Assembly (NCBI GenBank): GCA_035079385.1
Contig: JAVHKY010000023.1
Span: 2,728,001-2,792,000 of the forward strand
Source: Aspidiotus rigidus
Lineage: Eukaryota > Arthropoda > Insecta > Hemiptera > Diaspididae
Reading direction: 5' to 3'
Length of the DNA: 64,000 nucleotides
Positions 46,966 through 59,380 of this stretch are shown here, piece by piece. How positions within the stretch are numbered: position 1 is the stretch's first letter; each line of letters begins with the position of its first letter. The notes below the pieces were generated by a model. That model did not search any database and was not told the DNA's origin. It worked only from the letters and a program-made list of their open reading frames with translations. A program made the translations under genes and the position numbers.

Positions 46966-47224
46966 TAGTTTCTGTCATCAGTTATAATTATAACAGTTGC
47001 ATAACTGTTATTTTGCAAACCCTAGCTTCTTATTACTGTAGCGTGATAGGAGCGCGCTCTGACGGATGTACAGCCCAAATCATCTGTCAGTACTCAGTAA
47101 GGAACTATATTATAATAGGTACGCTGGAGCTGGACTGAAAATAGAGTCATAAGGTACAAACCTATTCCCTGGAGTATTGCGGGACAGTGAGTGTAACCGA
47201 CATGACTTGAGCGCTAAATAGGGT

Positions 47225-47397
47225 GTGAAGACATACGCCATTTTGGATCTTAAAAAAAACCCTCCAAGGTACAACGCGTATCACGTAACATCGCGGAGCG
47301 GCTAACTTCGGGTTTTTTCGTTGTATCCACGATGTTATGCGAGATGCGTTGTACCTTGGAGGGCTTTCCTAAGATCCAAAATGGTGTATGTCTTCAC
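47225..47397. mobile_element. Hairpin MITE, 173 bp
   Basis: It starts GTGAAGACATACGCCATTTT and ends with the inverse. The arms continue through 'ctccaaggtacaacgcgt' with small differences to a short centre near 47310. Non-coding. Confidence 0.8.
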
Positions 47398-47462
47398 TCC
47401 CTGACTCGCCGTTTCCGCGATGCTGCGTGACACGCTCTCATACCTTGGAATCTTTGACTTTA

Positions 47463-47694
47463 TACCTCTTATGGACTGAGCTAAGACAACGTTTACCCGT
47501 GGAAAGATATGATAAGAAAATAAAATGCGGAGGACTCAAAATAGGCGACACGGTTGATTGCTTAGGGAGGAGAAGCTGTTACTCCTCCGCGCACTCACCC
47601 GCGCTACCTAAATTGGAGTCCTCCGCACGCTATAAATGTTTCCACATTTGTTCGACATTGCAGTATATGGACCAAGCTCAGTCCATAAGAGGTA
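47463..47694. mobile_element. MITE-like inverted repeat, 232 bp
   Basis: TACCTCTTATGGACTGAGCT at the left has its exact 20-base inverse at the right. Further inner pairs are 'gtggaaa'/'tttccac' and 'gcggaggactc'/'gagtcctccgc'. Non-coding. Confidence 0.75.
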
Positions 47695-47733
47695 TTCAAA
47701 GGACTGAGCATATTGTAGGTACGCCAGAGTCTA

Positions 47734-48168
47734 TTGAAGAGATTTATATTGATAAGCGGTGTAATATCCGTAATACATAGGTATGTGGGGATTTCCAAGT
47801 TTTCCTCGAATTACTCAAAATGGAGCGATTTTGAAGAAAGAACACTCAGAACCAAGTTGAAAGAGATGATCGGATTTTCAATTAAATCGGAGCAATTTTT
47901 CTTCTTTCTTAATAATTACATTAAAGAAATTGTCGACGATAGCGACACCTACAATATGCCCAGTCCGAATAGTGCCTTAGTGTTAGTTCCAGTTGTGTCA
48001 TTTCTTCCAGCACATGCGCAGAAACGCGCGATCGAGAGTGCAGTGCGGAGTAGTCTATCATACTATTTGGATATTTTTGGCCAATTTAGAGAAACAGTGA
48101 AGCACGCAGATGTACGAGCAAAACGTTTCATCTTCTGTTCCTGTTTTAGTGTTCTGTTTTCGATTTGA
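47734..48168 (+). CDS. Hypothetical ORF, 144 codons, unrecognised
   Basis: The frame from about 47815 to 48130 has protein-like composition (FEERTLRTKLKEMIGFSIKS; VVSFLPAHAQKRAIESAVRS; LSYYLDIFGQFRETVKHADV) with amphipathic helical stretches and no simple repeats. The first 25 codons and the hydrophobic end (FIFCSCFSVLFSI) look less convincing. No family is recognised. It could be a fragment of an unknown transposon protein or a nested host gene. No promoter or polyadenylation context was identified. Confidence 0.3.
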   Translation: MKRFILISGVISVIHRYVGISKFSSNYSKWSDFEERTLRTKLKEMIGFSIKSEQFFFFLNNYIKEIVDDSDTYNMPSPNSALVLVPVVSFLPAHAQKRAIESAVRSSLSYYLDIFGQFRETVKHADVRAKRFIFCSCFSVLFSI

Positions 48169-48461
48169 ACTCTGAAGTAAAAATATAAACTGATGAGATT
48201 TATTCTACAAGAAGAAGTTAAAATATCCAATGATATCGGTAGAATCTTTGATCTCATTTAGCTTCGGCTTTTTGTGAAATGTGACATTTAGGATGGAGTC
48301 GAATTGGCCAACAACTGAATTGAAAAATTTCATGAAAGTGCGTGTACAAAATAATCGCATTTGCGAATTCCCAACTGCGCTGAGCCCGTTTCACCTCCTC
48401 AGCGGCTGGTAATTAGGCCTACATAATGAGGGCCATTGAGTGTCTCAATAATGCTTGAACA

Positions 48462-48669
48462 TTGCAGAAATTGTCAAATCAACACAATTCTGATATAGAT
48501 TGTCAGTCAGCTTTAAAGTCTGATACTAGAAGTCAACTCTTTTTTGACCTCGATTCTGAAACTGCACTTAAATTCGACGCAATGTCGAGGTGGATTGCAA
48601 GTCTCCAAGCGATGAGTGACGTAAAGATCGACGTCGATTTCAAGTCGATATGAATCAGTAATATCGAGA
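48462..48669. repeat. TTGAC/GTCGA-rich dispersed repeat, interrupted by a LINE
   Basis: It resembles 7440-7880 and 49182-49330 in word content (AAGTCGAC, GTCGATT, AAGTCAA). The LINE tail at 48670-49181 splits it. Confidence 0.45.
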
Positions 48670-49181
48670 GGCCACTCAATCCATCCAGATAACCGTTTAA
48701 AAGCCGACATCAACCACTACTTTTTTGAATGCTCAGAATTACCAAATTTAAGACAAAAACTCTATTCAGAATGTATGAATTTAAATTTTCCAACCCCCCT
48801 CCGAGCTATTGACCTTCTCTCATCCGAAGAATTATCCATTTTCCCTCATATCTTTCATTTCCTTAAACATCTTCCGGAATCCATAACAATTTGACTGACA
48901 TAATTCATAACTAATTTGTTAAACGAGGTAAGGCCTAGTTGCCATCCTCCAACACCCTGTTTTTTTTTTTTTTTTTTATTATCATTATTTTGTATTTTGT
49001 ATTTTTGTATTTTTTTTTTTCTCTTCCTTCTAAATTTCTGTAATTTTGTTTTTCTCTTCCTTGTTTTGTAATGTTTATCTTTTTATTTTCATCTTTATTT
49101 TTTTATTTTGTTTATTTTTTTGTTTTTATTATTTTCACAATAAAGGGTTTCACAATAAAGGGTGTATTAAAAAAAAAAAAA
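48670..49181 (+). mobile_element. 5'-truncated LINE copy (3' end with poly(A))
   Basis: A 75-codon remnant at 48670-48894 reads KADINHYFFECSELPNLRQK and ends at TGA. It is the C-terminal H...C region found at the end of jockey-like ORF2 proteins. A T-rich 3' region follows, then two 'cacaataaagg' words and a terminal A13 at 49169-49181. AATATCGA before and AATGTCGA after are a possible one-mismatch target duplication. It is a typical truncated target-primed insertion. Confidence 0.8.
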
Positions 49182-49537
49182 TGTCGACGTCGAAAATGAA
49201 TCGTTGGTGAGAAAGAGAGGTTGATTCTGAGTCGACTTTCAGTCACTTCGAAACTAATTCGACTCGCCAGAACTAAATTGACTCGTGAACCGACTTCGGC
49301 GAGTCAATTTAGAGTCTATGGTCCATCGAGTAGTCACAATTATATTCGACGAACAAATTCATCAGAAATCATCTTGTTATGAATTGATTCCACTCGCTGA
49401 CCTTTCTTCATTTTAATCTGACCGGTTATTAATACGGGCCGGCTTAGGGATTATGTAATTCCCGCTCAAATTGTGACCATTTCCTTTTCGTTCAGAAAAT
49501 TTGTTGGCAATTGATTTTTTTTCGTCTTTCCTTTCAG
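49182..49537. other. Intron sequence upstream of Ig exon
   Basis: The first 150 bases continue the GTCGA-rich repeat. The last 60 include the T-rich tract before the acceptor at 49537. Confidence 0.5.
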
Positions 49538-49655
49538 GTAAAATTGACCTCCCCGACGCCGAAAGCAAAATAAAATGGTACAAACTCACAAATGGTAGAC
49601 GAGTTCCGTTCCCGGATGAAAACGATCCTCGAGTATCAGTGAAAAAAGTAATCAG
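49538..49655 (+). CDS. Ig-superfamily gene, exon encoding the middle of the Ig domain
   Basis: The acceptor TTTCCTTTCAG precedes it and the donor GTAAGT follows. It enters in phase 1 and leaves in phase 2. The translation KIDLPDAESKIKWYKLTNGR contains the invariant C-strand tryptophan (KWYK) of Ig folds, followed by VPFPDENDPRVSVKKVI. It continues in frame into the exon at 49849 through a 193-bp intron (AG|G DAG). No stop codon or repeat lies in the exon. Confidence 0.85.
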
Positions 49656-49848
49656 GTAAGTGATTATTACGGTACCTAGTTATGGGTAAACGTAATCGCG
49701 GCGTGCGAAGTTGTCGTCATTGTACAAATGCATTGTGCAACGAATATTTTCTTAGAATAAATTTAGCGACGAAGAGAAAGTTTTATGGTAACTGAAAGCA
49801 TTTTCTTCCTACAACGTGTTATCTTAATTTTATTCATCGAACTTACAG

Positions 49849-49982
49849 GGACGCAGGACAAACTATCGGCATGTATTTGATCATAGAGCGCGTGGACCCC
49901 ACAGACAGCGGTCAGTACGTGTGCATCGTCAGCAATACTGATGACCAGATTATCGAGATGCAGTCGGAAATTGTAGTTGTTG
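49849..49982 (+). CDS. Ig-superfamily gene, exon encoding the C-terminal part of the Ig domain
   Basis: The acceptor ACTTACAG precedes it and the donor GTGAGT follows. It enters in phase 2 and leaves in phase 1. MYLIIERVDPTDSGQYVCIV has the D-S-G-x-Y-x-C signature with the second Ig cysteine, then EMQSEIVVVG as the G strand. With the exons at 32898 and 49538 it completes one Ig domain of about 110 residues bounded by phase-1 introns, the usual form of shuffled extracellular modules. The next exon is not found before the end of the window. Confidence 0.88.
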
Positions 49983-50645
49983 GTGAGTTATACGACAGAA
50001 TTCTTTATAAGTACGTCGATTTGAGGGATATAGTTTTCGAATTGCGAATATTGACCTCCTCTACGCGGAGTTCGCTTTTTATGTGACTCATTTTAAAAGA
50101 GCACAATTCGAACTGGTGGCGGCCTGATGGGCAGGTTTGTGCATGTCTATAAGTTTTATTTCGATATTATTATGACGGGACGTGTACAATAGTATTACGA
50201 TATTTTTTAGTTCCCGTTTCTCGAACAATGCGCGTTTATTTGTGCATGAATAAATGGCTTATTGAACTCGCGTATTACGAGATTGCATGTTTCAGCGATA
50301 ATTCTAATTAAGTTCTGAGAAACGCGATAGTAAATCCACTGTTCGTAGGTGACGACCGCCTTCGTGAGACGTGCTATCGCGAACCTTGTCGACAAGGATA
50401 TAAACGAGGTGCGAGCGAGGTGTCGACGTTAATTGAGTTTGAAGAAATTCTGGAAAAACCGAGGAAAGTCTCGAGGATGTTGGGGTATAATCATGAAAAA
50501 TTCGGGGAAAAATGAGACAATAAGTGTGAGTTGGTAGAAATAGTTACCAAAAATTAGAAAGAAACAGTTAGGAAACTCGGCGAAGTAGGGAAAAATTATT
50601 CCTAGAAAGAACGTATAGCAGCAATAAGGTATATGTTCGCTCTTT
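49983..50645. other. Intron sequence, nothing recognised
   Basis: Single-copy-looking sequence with no exon that I can support. Confidence 0.4.
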
Positions 50646-50914
<269 letters not shown>

Positions 50915-50928
50915 AGGACAAATTTTTT

Positions 50929-51650
50929 TGACATGTTCCATATCTTTTCTCTCGCCGGACCCCGATTTTAAAACTCGCGAGTACACCCCCCCCCCCCCCG
51001 TCAAGAGAAATCTCTACCCCGTGGGTGATTCAGAAATTCGCGAGTACACCCCGCGTAATGATAATAAATAATTATATTATTTAATTAATTAAATAATTAA
51101 TTAATTAATAATTAAATAATTTAATAATTTAATAATTAAATAATTTAATAATTAAATAATCAAATAATTTAATAATTAAATAATTAAATAATTAAATAAA
51201 TAAATAAATAAATAATTAATTAATATAATTAATAATTAGAAAATTTTCTAAGTCCCTCTTCCTATCATATATGGCTGGATAATCGAAATTTTTCCAAGTC
51301 CCCTAGACTTGAATTGTCTCATACCATTCCAATACAACAGCGAGACAGGGGGCGAACGAGCGGAGCGAGTTCGCGCTACCTCATATTCTCATAGAAGACG
51401 TATACGACGCCAAGATAGGTAAAGGGGTAAACGAATAATATCTCACGAACACTTGACCTAGTAGAAGCCTAGACTGAAATATTTCAAGATGACTGATAAA
51501 ATATAAAAGACATGGAACATGATTTTCATTTATTTGGCTATGCCAGAAAATTTTTCTATACTTGGTAAAATTCATCGAGAGAATTTTCAATTTCCCCCCT
51601 TATTTGTTTACAATTTATGAACTAAATATAATCAGAGTTATCAGCTCGGT
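50929..51650. repeat. AT-satellite element copy (GACATGTTCCAT family)
   Basis: GACATGTTCCAT...CTCTCGCCGGACCCCG, a C tract and 'cgcgagtacaccccgcgtaat' lead into TTAA/AATA satellite (51056-51240). A 45-bp-type unit and a block ending 'ggctatgccagaaaattttt' follow. The same modules make up the 55649-59387 insertion. Confidence 0.7.
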
Positions 51651-51885
51651 GGAAAATCAGGGGAGAGGGCGGAAGGTGGTAGCTTCAAAGTAGGCGAGTG
51701 AGTTTTAGATGGTTTGAATGGAAAGAGCAGAGGCAATTGACGACGCTATGGACAACGAATCGCGAAGATTTCGGAGGTCTGGATATAAAAAGAGCCCACA
51801 AATAGGTTTTCTTCGTAACGATCTACAAGAGCTGGTAGAGGATTTAGTAAAGTTTGATAAGAATAATATAATGTATTGAAAATTT

Positions 51886-52850
51886 TTACGAGATACGTGT
51901 CAGATAATCAGAGGTATTGTAGGAAGGCGTAGTTACTCTTGATCCCCAACTGGTGTTTTTCGCATTGAAATCTCCTCCTATGATGAATCGACTGCCAGTG
52001 GACTCAAACATCTGGAGGTAGTGCTCTATGGCTTTCGGCGGAGAGTACGCAGCTCCAAAGGAGACCTCGAGTCCTTCAAAAAGTACATTGACTATCACTA
52101 GTTGATACTCACCAATGGTCCTTCCTGGTGTTTCGTATTGCTGGAAATGGTCTTTAATAATGACTGCAGCCCCTCCCCTGCAGTTTTCGCTTGGATGATC
52201 GCTCCTATTTTATAGTGTAATTGGGGATTCTCAGTCGACTTTTGGGGGAAAGGTCAGTTTCAGTTACTAGTGCCACATCAATTGCTCGAGTATTTAGAAA
52301 GTCTTCAAACTCGAGCTTACGTTTAAGCATTCCACGTGATTATTCGCATTTGCTACTTTATTTGTTGTTCATTAATGTTTGCAACCGTTGCTTTTAGTTT
52401 CTCCAGTCTCACGCGCATTACTTGTACAGAGCTGAGTACAAGATCCAGCTTATCCACGTATTTGTCTCCAGTCACTGGATTTGTTGTGCTTGCATGGGTG
52501 GCTAGGGATGGGAATAACGCTCTTCTGCAAAGTTGAGAGTAGCTGGAACTGGAGAGGCTACCTGCCTCAGTTTTGAGGGTGATGAAATCATTGAATCATA
52601 GCGGGTTCTATCAGCAGCTGAGTGTTGTGCTGTTGGAACTTTATTGCCAGCTTTGGTGTATTTCACGAAATATTGACACTGCTTTGATGTGGCAAGATGA
52701 TTTGCACAAGTGGGTTTCACACTTTTATCCCGTGAACAGTCTTTGGGGTGATGTTTTTCCCAGAGATTTGATCTCTTCAGGTGAAAGATGGGATTTGCTT
52801 TCCTCGTGTCACCAATGTTCAACTGGTCTGGGTGGATAAATTTAGTTCAA
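51886..52850 (-). pseudogene. Jockey-type LINE remnant: ORF1 end and endonuclease
   Basis: On the minus strand, 52822-52502 reads as a zinc-knuckle region of a gag-like ORF1 (HLKRSNLWEKHHPKDCSRDK, with only part of the CCHC pattern left). Further along, to 51886, an APE-type endonuclease follows across shifts. Its blocks are FEDFLNTRAIDVALVTETDL (catalytic E), RGGAAVIIKDHF-like sequence, LVIVNVLFEGLEVSFGAAYS and SRFIIGGDFNAKNTSWGS (the GGDFN...W box). Order and spacing match the start of a jockey element. Reverse transcriptase is absent. Multiple stops mean it is dead. Confidence 0.8.
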
Positions 52851-54461
52851 ACTCAATTGTTTAGAAGAAAAGTCAGATGAGAACTCAAACTCAGTAGATT
52901 ATGAACCAAGAGCAAAAATTAGAAAAGCAAAATAGGTAGCTAATTATGATGCAGTCTCAGATGTGGAATATCCATTGTTCAAAATTTCCCGCTCATTTAC
53001 TCTCACGTATTTCGATGTCTGTCTCCGCATTAAGATCGATCTATTTTCCAAGATTTATGGATAAAATTACTTCTATAAAGGATACCGTTACAACTCATAT
53101 TTCAGTTACGCAACTCTCAGCTAAATTGAGAAGAAAATCATAATTATGCTTCATCATGATAATCTGTGCATACGTAAAATAGCAATGAACGGCTTTTTAG
53201 CTCAAATAAAAAACACTAGGTATTCCAAGAAAGTGAGCATCGGTCGCGCGTGAATGGCAACAACAGAAGAGCAGTTACAAAATCTCCTACTGATGACGAG
53301 ACGATTATACTTCGTTTAACGCAGAAAATAATTTTAAAAGAAAAGGAAAAAAAAAAAAAAAAGTAGTTTTCTTAATTTAAGAAGATGGTGCCCAGTGTTG
53401 GCTAAAGGTGAAAACCGCAGGTTGCTATTGTTGAGAGTAATTAATGATTCGAAATAACCGATCGCCAAGGGTATAACCACGAGTCAGTGAACGCGTTTGT
53501 ATTAACACGAAAATTAATCTTCCGGTCGAATAAATATGTTTAAAAAATTTTTCGTATGTCTGAAGATAATAAGATTTACTCCCAACACCACCACAGGTAT
53601 GATGTGAGAAAAGAAAACGGCGGACAAAAATAGAAGATAACTATTTTAACTGTTGGCGATATTTATACGATTGTACCGCCAGATATTCGGATTTTGTCTT
53701 TTTTATTAAGATAATTTCTCAAGATTGAAGCTCATAATAAAAATTTACAACTTGGAAATAAATCTGTATCTCCTTTACGACACGTTCCAAAAAAATTGCA
53801 CGTGACGTTTTTCAATAGGTTTGTTCAGAGAACTCAATTTTTGATTAGCGATTCAGAAAATTATATCCGCGTCACAATAAAATATTACGATCGAATGGGT
53901 CAAACTCGTTCAAGAGTGACATTCCCAAATTTTGTATAAAAAGGTCTCATGGGAGGAGAGCAGGGAGTATAATTATAAATAGCAATCTGCTAAACATTAT
54001 TTCATCATAAAATTTACGAGTTTTTCAAGTATTCACGGTTATCAGCTCGGGGTGGTAACTGTGGAGAGCGTGTGAAAATTGCAGAGGGAAATGAGAAAGG
54101 ATTACAGGGGAGGGTAACGGTAAGTAGAACGCAGATAGTTGAGAGAGTTAGTGACCCGTATCGAAATTGTTACGAAGGGTAGATGGACGACGTGGAGAAA
54201 CAGAGTGAGAGGGGCGGATATTTTAGGAGCGGAACACAAAAAGAGATGCTGGCAATATCGGCCATTCTTGGGCGAAAGCAGATCATTTCTTCATGACGGG
54301 TACATGGATTAGAGGAAGTCCAGGGAACCGATTTATTTTTGATTGTTCCAAGTTTGTTTGAATACTGAGTTCTCTAGAAGTCACGCCGAGAGCCGATTAG
54401 TAGGGATTCCAGGCAGCAGTGAGTAGAGGGTCAGAAATGGTATGGGAGAGAAGTAAATCTA
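52851..54461. other. Intronic/intergenic sequence, nothing recognised
   Basis: No gene, domain or clear repeat beyond an A tract near 53345. Confidence 0.4.
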
Positions 54462-54529
54462 TAGCGAGAAAGTCAACCGGCTCATGTTCTGAAAACTTGA
54501 TTAGCCCGGAATCCAGAGAAAAGACACTT
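54462..54529. repeat. Inverted flank of FB-3, left copy
   Basis: Landmarks GCGAGAAAGTCAACCGGCTC and 'gattagcccggaatccag' recur in inverse orientation at 61432-61499, immediately outside the right tip of FB-3, with only a few differences. Confidence 0.85.
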
Positions 54530-55795
54530 GGTGCAAATTGGAGCAATATTGGGGGAAAAAAAGCATTTTGCTGGAGCAAACGTTTCTTTGCTGAAAATGG
54601 TCGAGGATGTGGTCCTGAACAACATACTAAAAATCCTGCGTTTTCCCCCTGGAGCTTCTTTTTTTATGGGGGTTCGAACCCCCCAAAAATTAGTTTTTCG
54701 CCTATATCGCGCGAAATTGAAATTTTATTTAAAAATGTTTCAAACAAAAGTTCCTCGTTAAATTTCATACCAAATAACATATTCAACTTTAGCCTATGCC
54801 AATTAGCGACTTTGCCAAGGCCGTTCAAAAGAGGACCAACATCAGTTTTTCCATAATTATAGTACCTCACGAAATTGAAATTTTATTGAAAAATGTTTCA
54901 AACAAAAGTTGTTCCTCGTTAAATTTGCTACACAATGAGTTATTCAGGCTTCAGGAGGTTCTTTTTTTGTAGGGGTTTAAACCCCCCAAGATTTAGTCTT
55001 TTGCTTATTATCCTGTCTAATTGTAATTTTATTAAAAAATGTTTGAAACAAAAATTGTTCCTCGTTAAATTTCCTACCAAATAACGTATTCAATGTTCAG
55101 TCTAGGTCAATAAATGCCCCGGCAGAGCCTGCAAAGGCCGTTCAAAAGAGGACCAAAATCAGTTTTTCATAATATAGTATCTCACAAAATTGAAATTTTA
55201 TTTAAAAATCTTTCTAGCAAAAGTTATTCCTCGTTGAATTTGCTATAAAATCAGTCATTCAGCCTTCAGGAGGCTGTTTTTTTTATAGAGGTTGAAACCC
55301 CCCAAGCTTTAGTCTTTTGCTTATTATCTTGTCTAATTGTAATTTAATTAAAAAATGTTTCAAACAAAAATTGTTCCTCGTTAAGTTTCCTACCAAATAA
55401 CGTATTCAATGTTCAGCCTAGGTCAATTAGCGCACCGGCAAAGCCTACAAAGACCGTTTAAATGAGCGCCAAAATCAGTTTTTCCATATATCACCAAAAA
55501 TTGAAATTTCATGAAAAAATGTTTCAAATAACAGTTTTTCTTCGTTGAATTTCCTATCAAATGAGCTATTCAGCTTTCAGGATAGAGCAAATAGTCTGCA
55601 AAAAAGGACTTCCAATGTTGAAAATAATATAAGGATGTGCTATATTTTGACATGTTCCATGTCTTTTCTCTCGCTGGACCCCGATTTTGAAACTCGCGAG
55701 TACACCCTCCCCCCCCCCCCGTCAAGAGAAATCTCTACCCCGTGGGTGATTCAGAAATTCGCGAGTACACCCCGCGTAATAATAATAATTAATAA

Positions 55796-55832
<37 letters not shown>

Positions 55833-56274
55833 AAATAAATAATTAAATAATTAATTAATAATTGAATAATTGAATAATTAAATAATTATATAATTGAATA
55901 ACTAAATAATTAAATAATTAAATAATTGAATAATTAAATAATTAAATGATTAAATAATTAAATAAATAAATAAATAAATAATTAATTAATTAATAATTAA
56001 ATAATTAAATAAATAAATAAATAATTAATATAATTAAATAATTAAATAAATAAATAAATAAATAAATAATATTAAATCATTAAATAATTAAATAATTAAA
56101 TAGTTAAATAAATAAATAAATAAATAATTAATAGAAATAATAATTAGAAAAAAATCAAGAAACTTGGTCATATTGTAGTACAGTATTATTAAATTTTCTG
56201 GCATAGCCAAATAAATGAAAATCATGTCCCATGTCTTTTATATTTTATCAGTCATCATGAAATATTTCAGTCTA

Positions 56275-57690
56275 GGCTTCTACTAGGTCAAGTGTTCGTG
56301 AGATATTATTCGTTTACCCCTTTACCTATCTTGGCGTCGTATAAGTCTTGTATGAGAAATATTTTGAGGTAATTGTGGGTGTTCTATATTTTGAGGTATC
56401 AACTTTCGGTGGGGCGAACGAGCGATCTCGCTGTTGTATTGGAATGGTATGAGAAAATTCAAGTCTTTTTTGAGAAATATGAGGTAGCGCGAACTCGCTC
56501 CGCTCGTTCGCCCCCTTTCTCGATGTTGTATTGGAATGGTATGAGACAATTCAAGTCTAGGGGACTTGGAAAAATTTCGACTATCCAGCCATAAATGATA
56601 GGAAGAGGGACTTAAAAAACTTTACCTATCTTGGCGTCGTATAAGTCTTCTATGAGAAGTATGAGATAGCGCGAACTCGCTCCGCTCGTTCGCCCCCTGT
56701 CTCGCTGTTGTATTGGAATGGTATGTGACAATTCAAGTGTAGGGGACATGGAAAAATTTCGACTATCCAGCCTTTATTTATTTAATTGTTTAATTATTCA
56801 ATTATTTAAATATTTAATTATTTAATATTATTTATTTATTTATTTATTTATTTACTTATTTATTATTAATTCTTGTACTAGGTCAAGTGTTCGTGAGATA
56901 TTATTCGTTTACCCCTTTACCTATCTTGGCGTCGTATAAGTCTTGTATGAGAAATATTTTGAGGTAATTGTGGGTGTTCTATATTTTGAGGTATCAACTT
57001 TCGGTGGGGCGAACGAGCGATCTCGCTGTTGTATTGGAATGGTATGAGACAATTCAAGTCTAGGGGACTTGGAAAAATTTCGACTATCCAGCCATAAATG
57101 ATAGGAAGAGGGACTTAAAAAACTTTACCTATCTTGGCGTCGTATAAGTCTTCTATGAGAAGTATGAGATAGCGCGAACTCGCTCCGCTCGTTCGCCCCC
57201 TGTCTCGCTGTTGTATTGGAATGGTATGTGAAAATTCAAGTCTAGGGGACATGGAAAAATTTCGACTATCCAGCCTTTATTTATTTAATTGTTTAATTAT
57301 TCAATTATTTAAATATTTAATTATTTAATATTATTTATTTATTTATTTATTTATTTACTTATTTATTATTAATTCTTGTACTAGGTCAAGTGTTCGTGAG
57401 ATATTATTCGTTTACCCCTTTACCTATCTTGGCGTCGTATAAGTCTTGTATGAGAAATATTGTGAGGTAATTGTGGGTGTTCTATATTTTGAGGTATCAA
57501 CTTTCGGTGGGGCGAACGAGCGATCTCGCTGTTGTATTGGAATGGTATGAGAAAATTCAAGTCTTTTTTGAGAAATATGAGGTAGCGCGAACTCGCTCCG
57601 CTCGTTGGCCCCCTGTCTCGCTGTTGTATTGGAATGGTATGAGACAATTCAAGTCTAGGGGACTTGGAAAAATTTCGACTATTCAGCCTT
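56275..57690. repeat. 500-600 bp direct repeats within the satellite complex
   Basis: Units starting 'tactaggtcaagtgttcgtg' occur at about 56282, 56877 and 57380, so unit lengths are near 595 and 503 bp. Each contains 'atcttggcgtcgtataagtc', the near-palindrome CGAACTCGCTCCGCTCGTTC and a half 45-bp unit ('aaaatttcgactatccagcc'). Frames of about 75 codons recur with the unit and are not genes. Confidence 0.85.
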
Positions 57691-57799
57691 TATTTATTTA
57701 ATTATTTAATTATTTAATTATTCAATTATTTAATTATTTAATTATATTAATTATTTAATTATTTATTTATTTAATTATTAATTGATTAATTAATTATTT

Positions 57800-58420
57800 A
57801 TTATTATTACGCGGGGTGTACTCGCGAATTTCTGAATGATCCAAGGGGTAGAGATTTTCTAATTATTGATTATATTAATTATTTATTTATTTATTTATTT
57901 AATTATTTAATTTTTTATTTATTTAATTTTTAATTAATTAATTAATTAAATAATTATTTATTATTATTACGCGGGTGTACTCGCGAATTTCTGAATCACC
58001 CACGGGGTAGAGATTTTCTAATTATTAATTATATTAATTATTTAATTATTTAATTTTTAATTAATTAATTAATTAATTATTTATTATTATTACGCGGGTG
58101 TACTCGCGAATTTCTGAATCACCTACGGGGTAGAGATTTTCTAATTATTAATTATATTAATTATTTAATCATTTATTTATTTAATTATTTAATTATTTAT
58201 TTAAATATTTAATTATTTAATTTTTAAATAATTAATTAATTAATTATTTATTTATTTATTTATTTAATTATTTAATTATTTATTTATTTATTTAATTATT
58301 TAATTATTTATTTATTTATTTATTTATTTAATTATTTATTTATTTATTTATTATTAATTATTATTATTACGCGGGGATGTACTCGCGAATTTCTGAATCA
58401 CCCACGGGGTAGAGATTTCT
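57800..58420. repeat. Alternating AT tract / GC box satellite
   Basis: A box reading ATTACGCGGG.GTACTCGCGAATTTCTGAATCACC...GGGGTAGAGATT (about 50 bp) recurs near 57805, 57967, 58090 and 58365, separated by TTAATTA-type tracts of about 110-230 bp. Confidence 0.85.
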
Positions 58421-58909
58421 CTTGACGGGGGGGGGAGGAGGGGGAGGGGGGTGTACTCGCGAGTTTCAAAATCGGGGTCTGGCGAGAGAAAAGACATGGA
58501 ACATGTCAAAATTTTACAAGTCCCTCATATATGGCTGGATAGTCGTAATTTTTCCAAGTCCCCTAGACTTGAATTGTCTCATACCATTCCAACACAACAG
58601 CGAGTTCGCGCTACCTCATATTTCTCATAGAAGACTTGAATTTTCTCATACCATTCCAATACAACAGCGAGATCGCTCGTTCGCCCCACGAAAGTTGATA
58701 CCTCAAAATATAGAACACCCAAAAATACCTCAAAATGTTTCTCATAGAAGACTTATACGACGCCAAGATAGGTAAAGGGGTAAACGAATAATATCTCACG
58801 AACACTTGACCTAGTAGGAGCCTAGACTGAAATATTTCAAGATGACTGATAAAATATAAAAGACATGGAACATGATTTTCATTTATTTGGCTATGCCAGA
58901 AAATTTTTC

Positions 58910-59380
58910 TTTGGTTCCTAATCCCAGACTTGTCGGTAAGGCAAGTTTTGGATCGCGGAATACCACATGTTTTTCATAGTCACCGCAGGAAGCGGGTTTG
59001 TACAAGTGTCTCTCACCCCAGGAACTGCGCCTAACAATGGCCTCCCGAGACGAGGACGAAAGTGAATTGATATGTTCCTAGTCTGGTTGTGTATGTGGTT
59101 CATCTTCTTCTGTAGTCCTGAGAACTGCGCCTAACAGTGGCCTCCCGGAACTAGGACGAATGTGAACTGATACGTTCTAAGTACGGTTCAGTAGGGAGGT
59201 ACACTCTATGTGAAGGCCAGGATAATGAAAGTAGCGAAAGTCGAAATTTATCCAAGTTCCTGAAGTAGGTCAAGGTCACTGATGAGATCATCAAACGAGA
59301 CGAGAAACTGTGACGGTTTTCCCTTTTCTAAGATGGTTTTAGCATATAAAAAATACCGTATGTTTGGCCTAGCGAAAGCC
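58910..59380. repeat. Short tandem duplication and unassigned sequence
   Basis: Two copies of a unit with 'gaactgcgcctaaca.tggcc' and 'tcccg....aggacgaa.gtg' start near 59022 and 59118. No gene is seen. Confidence 0.55.
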
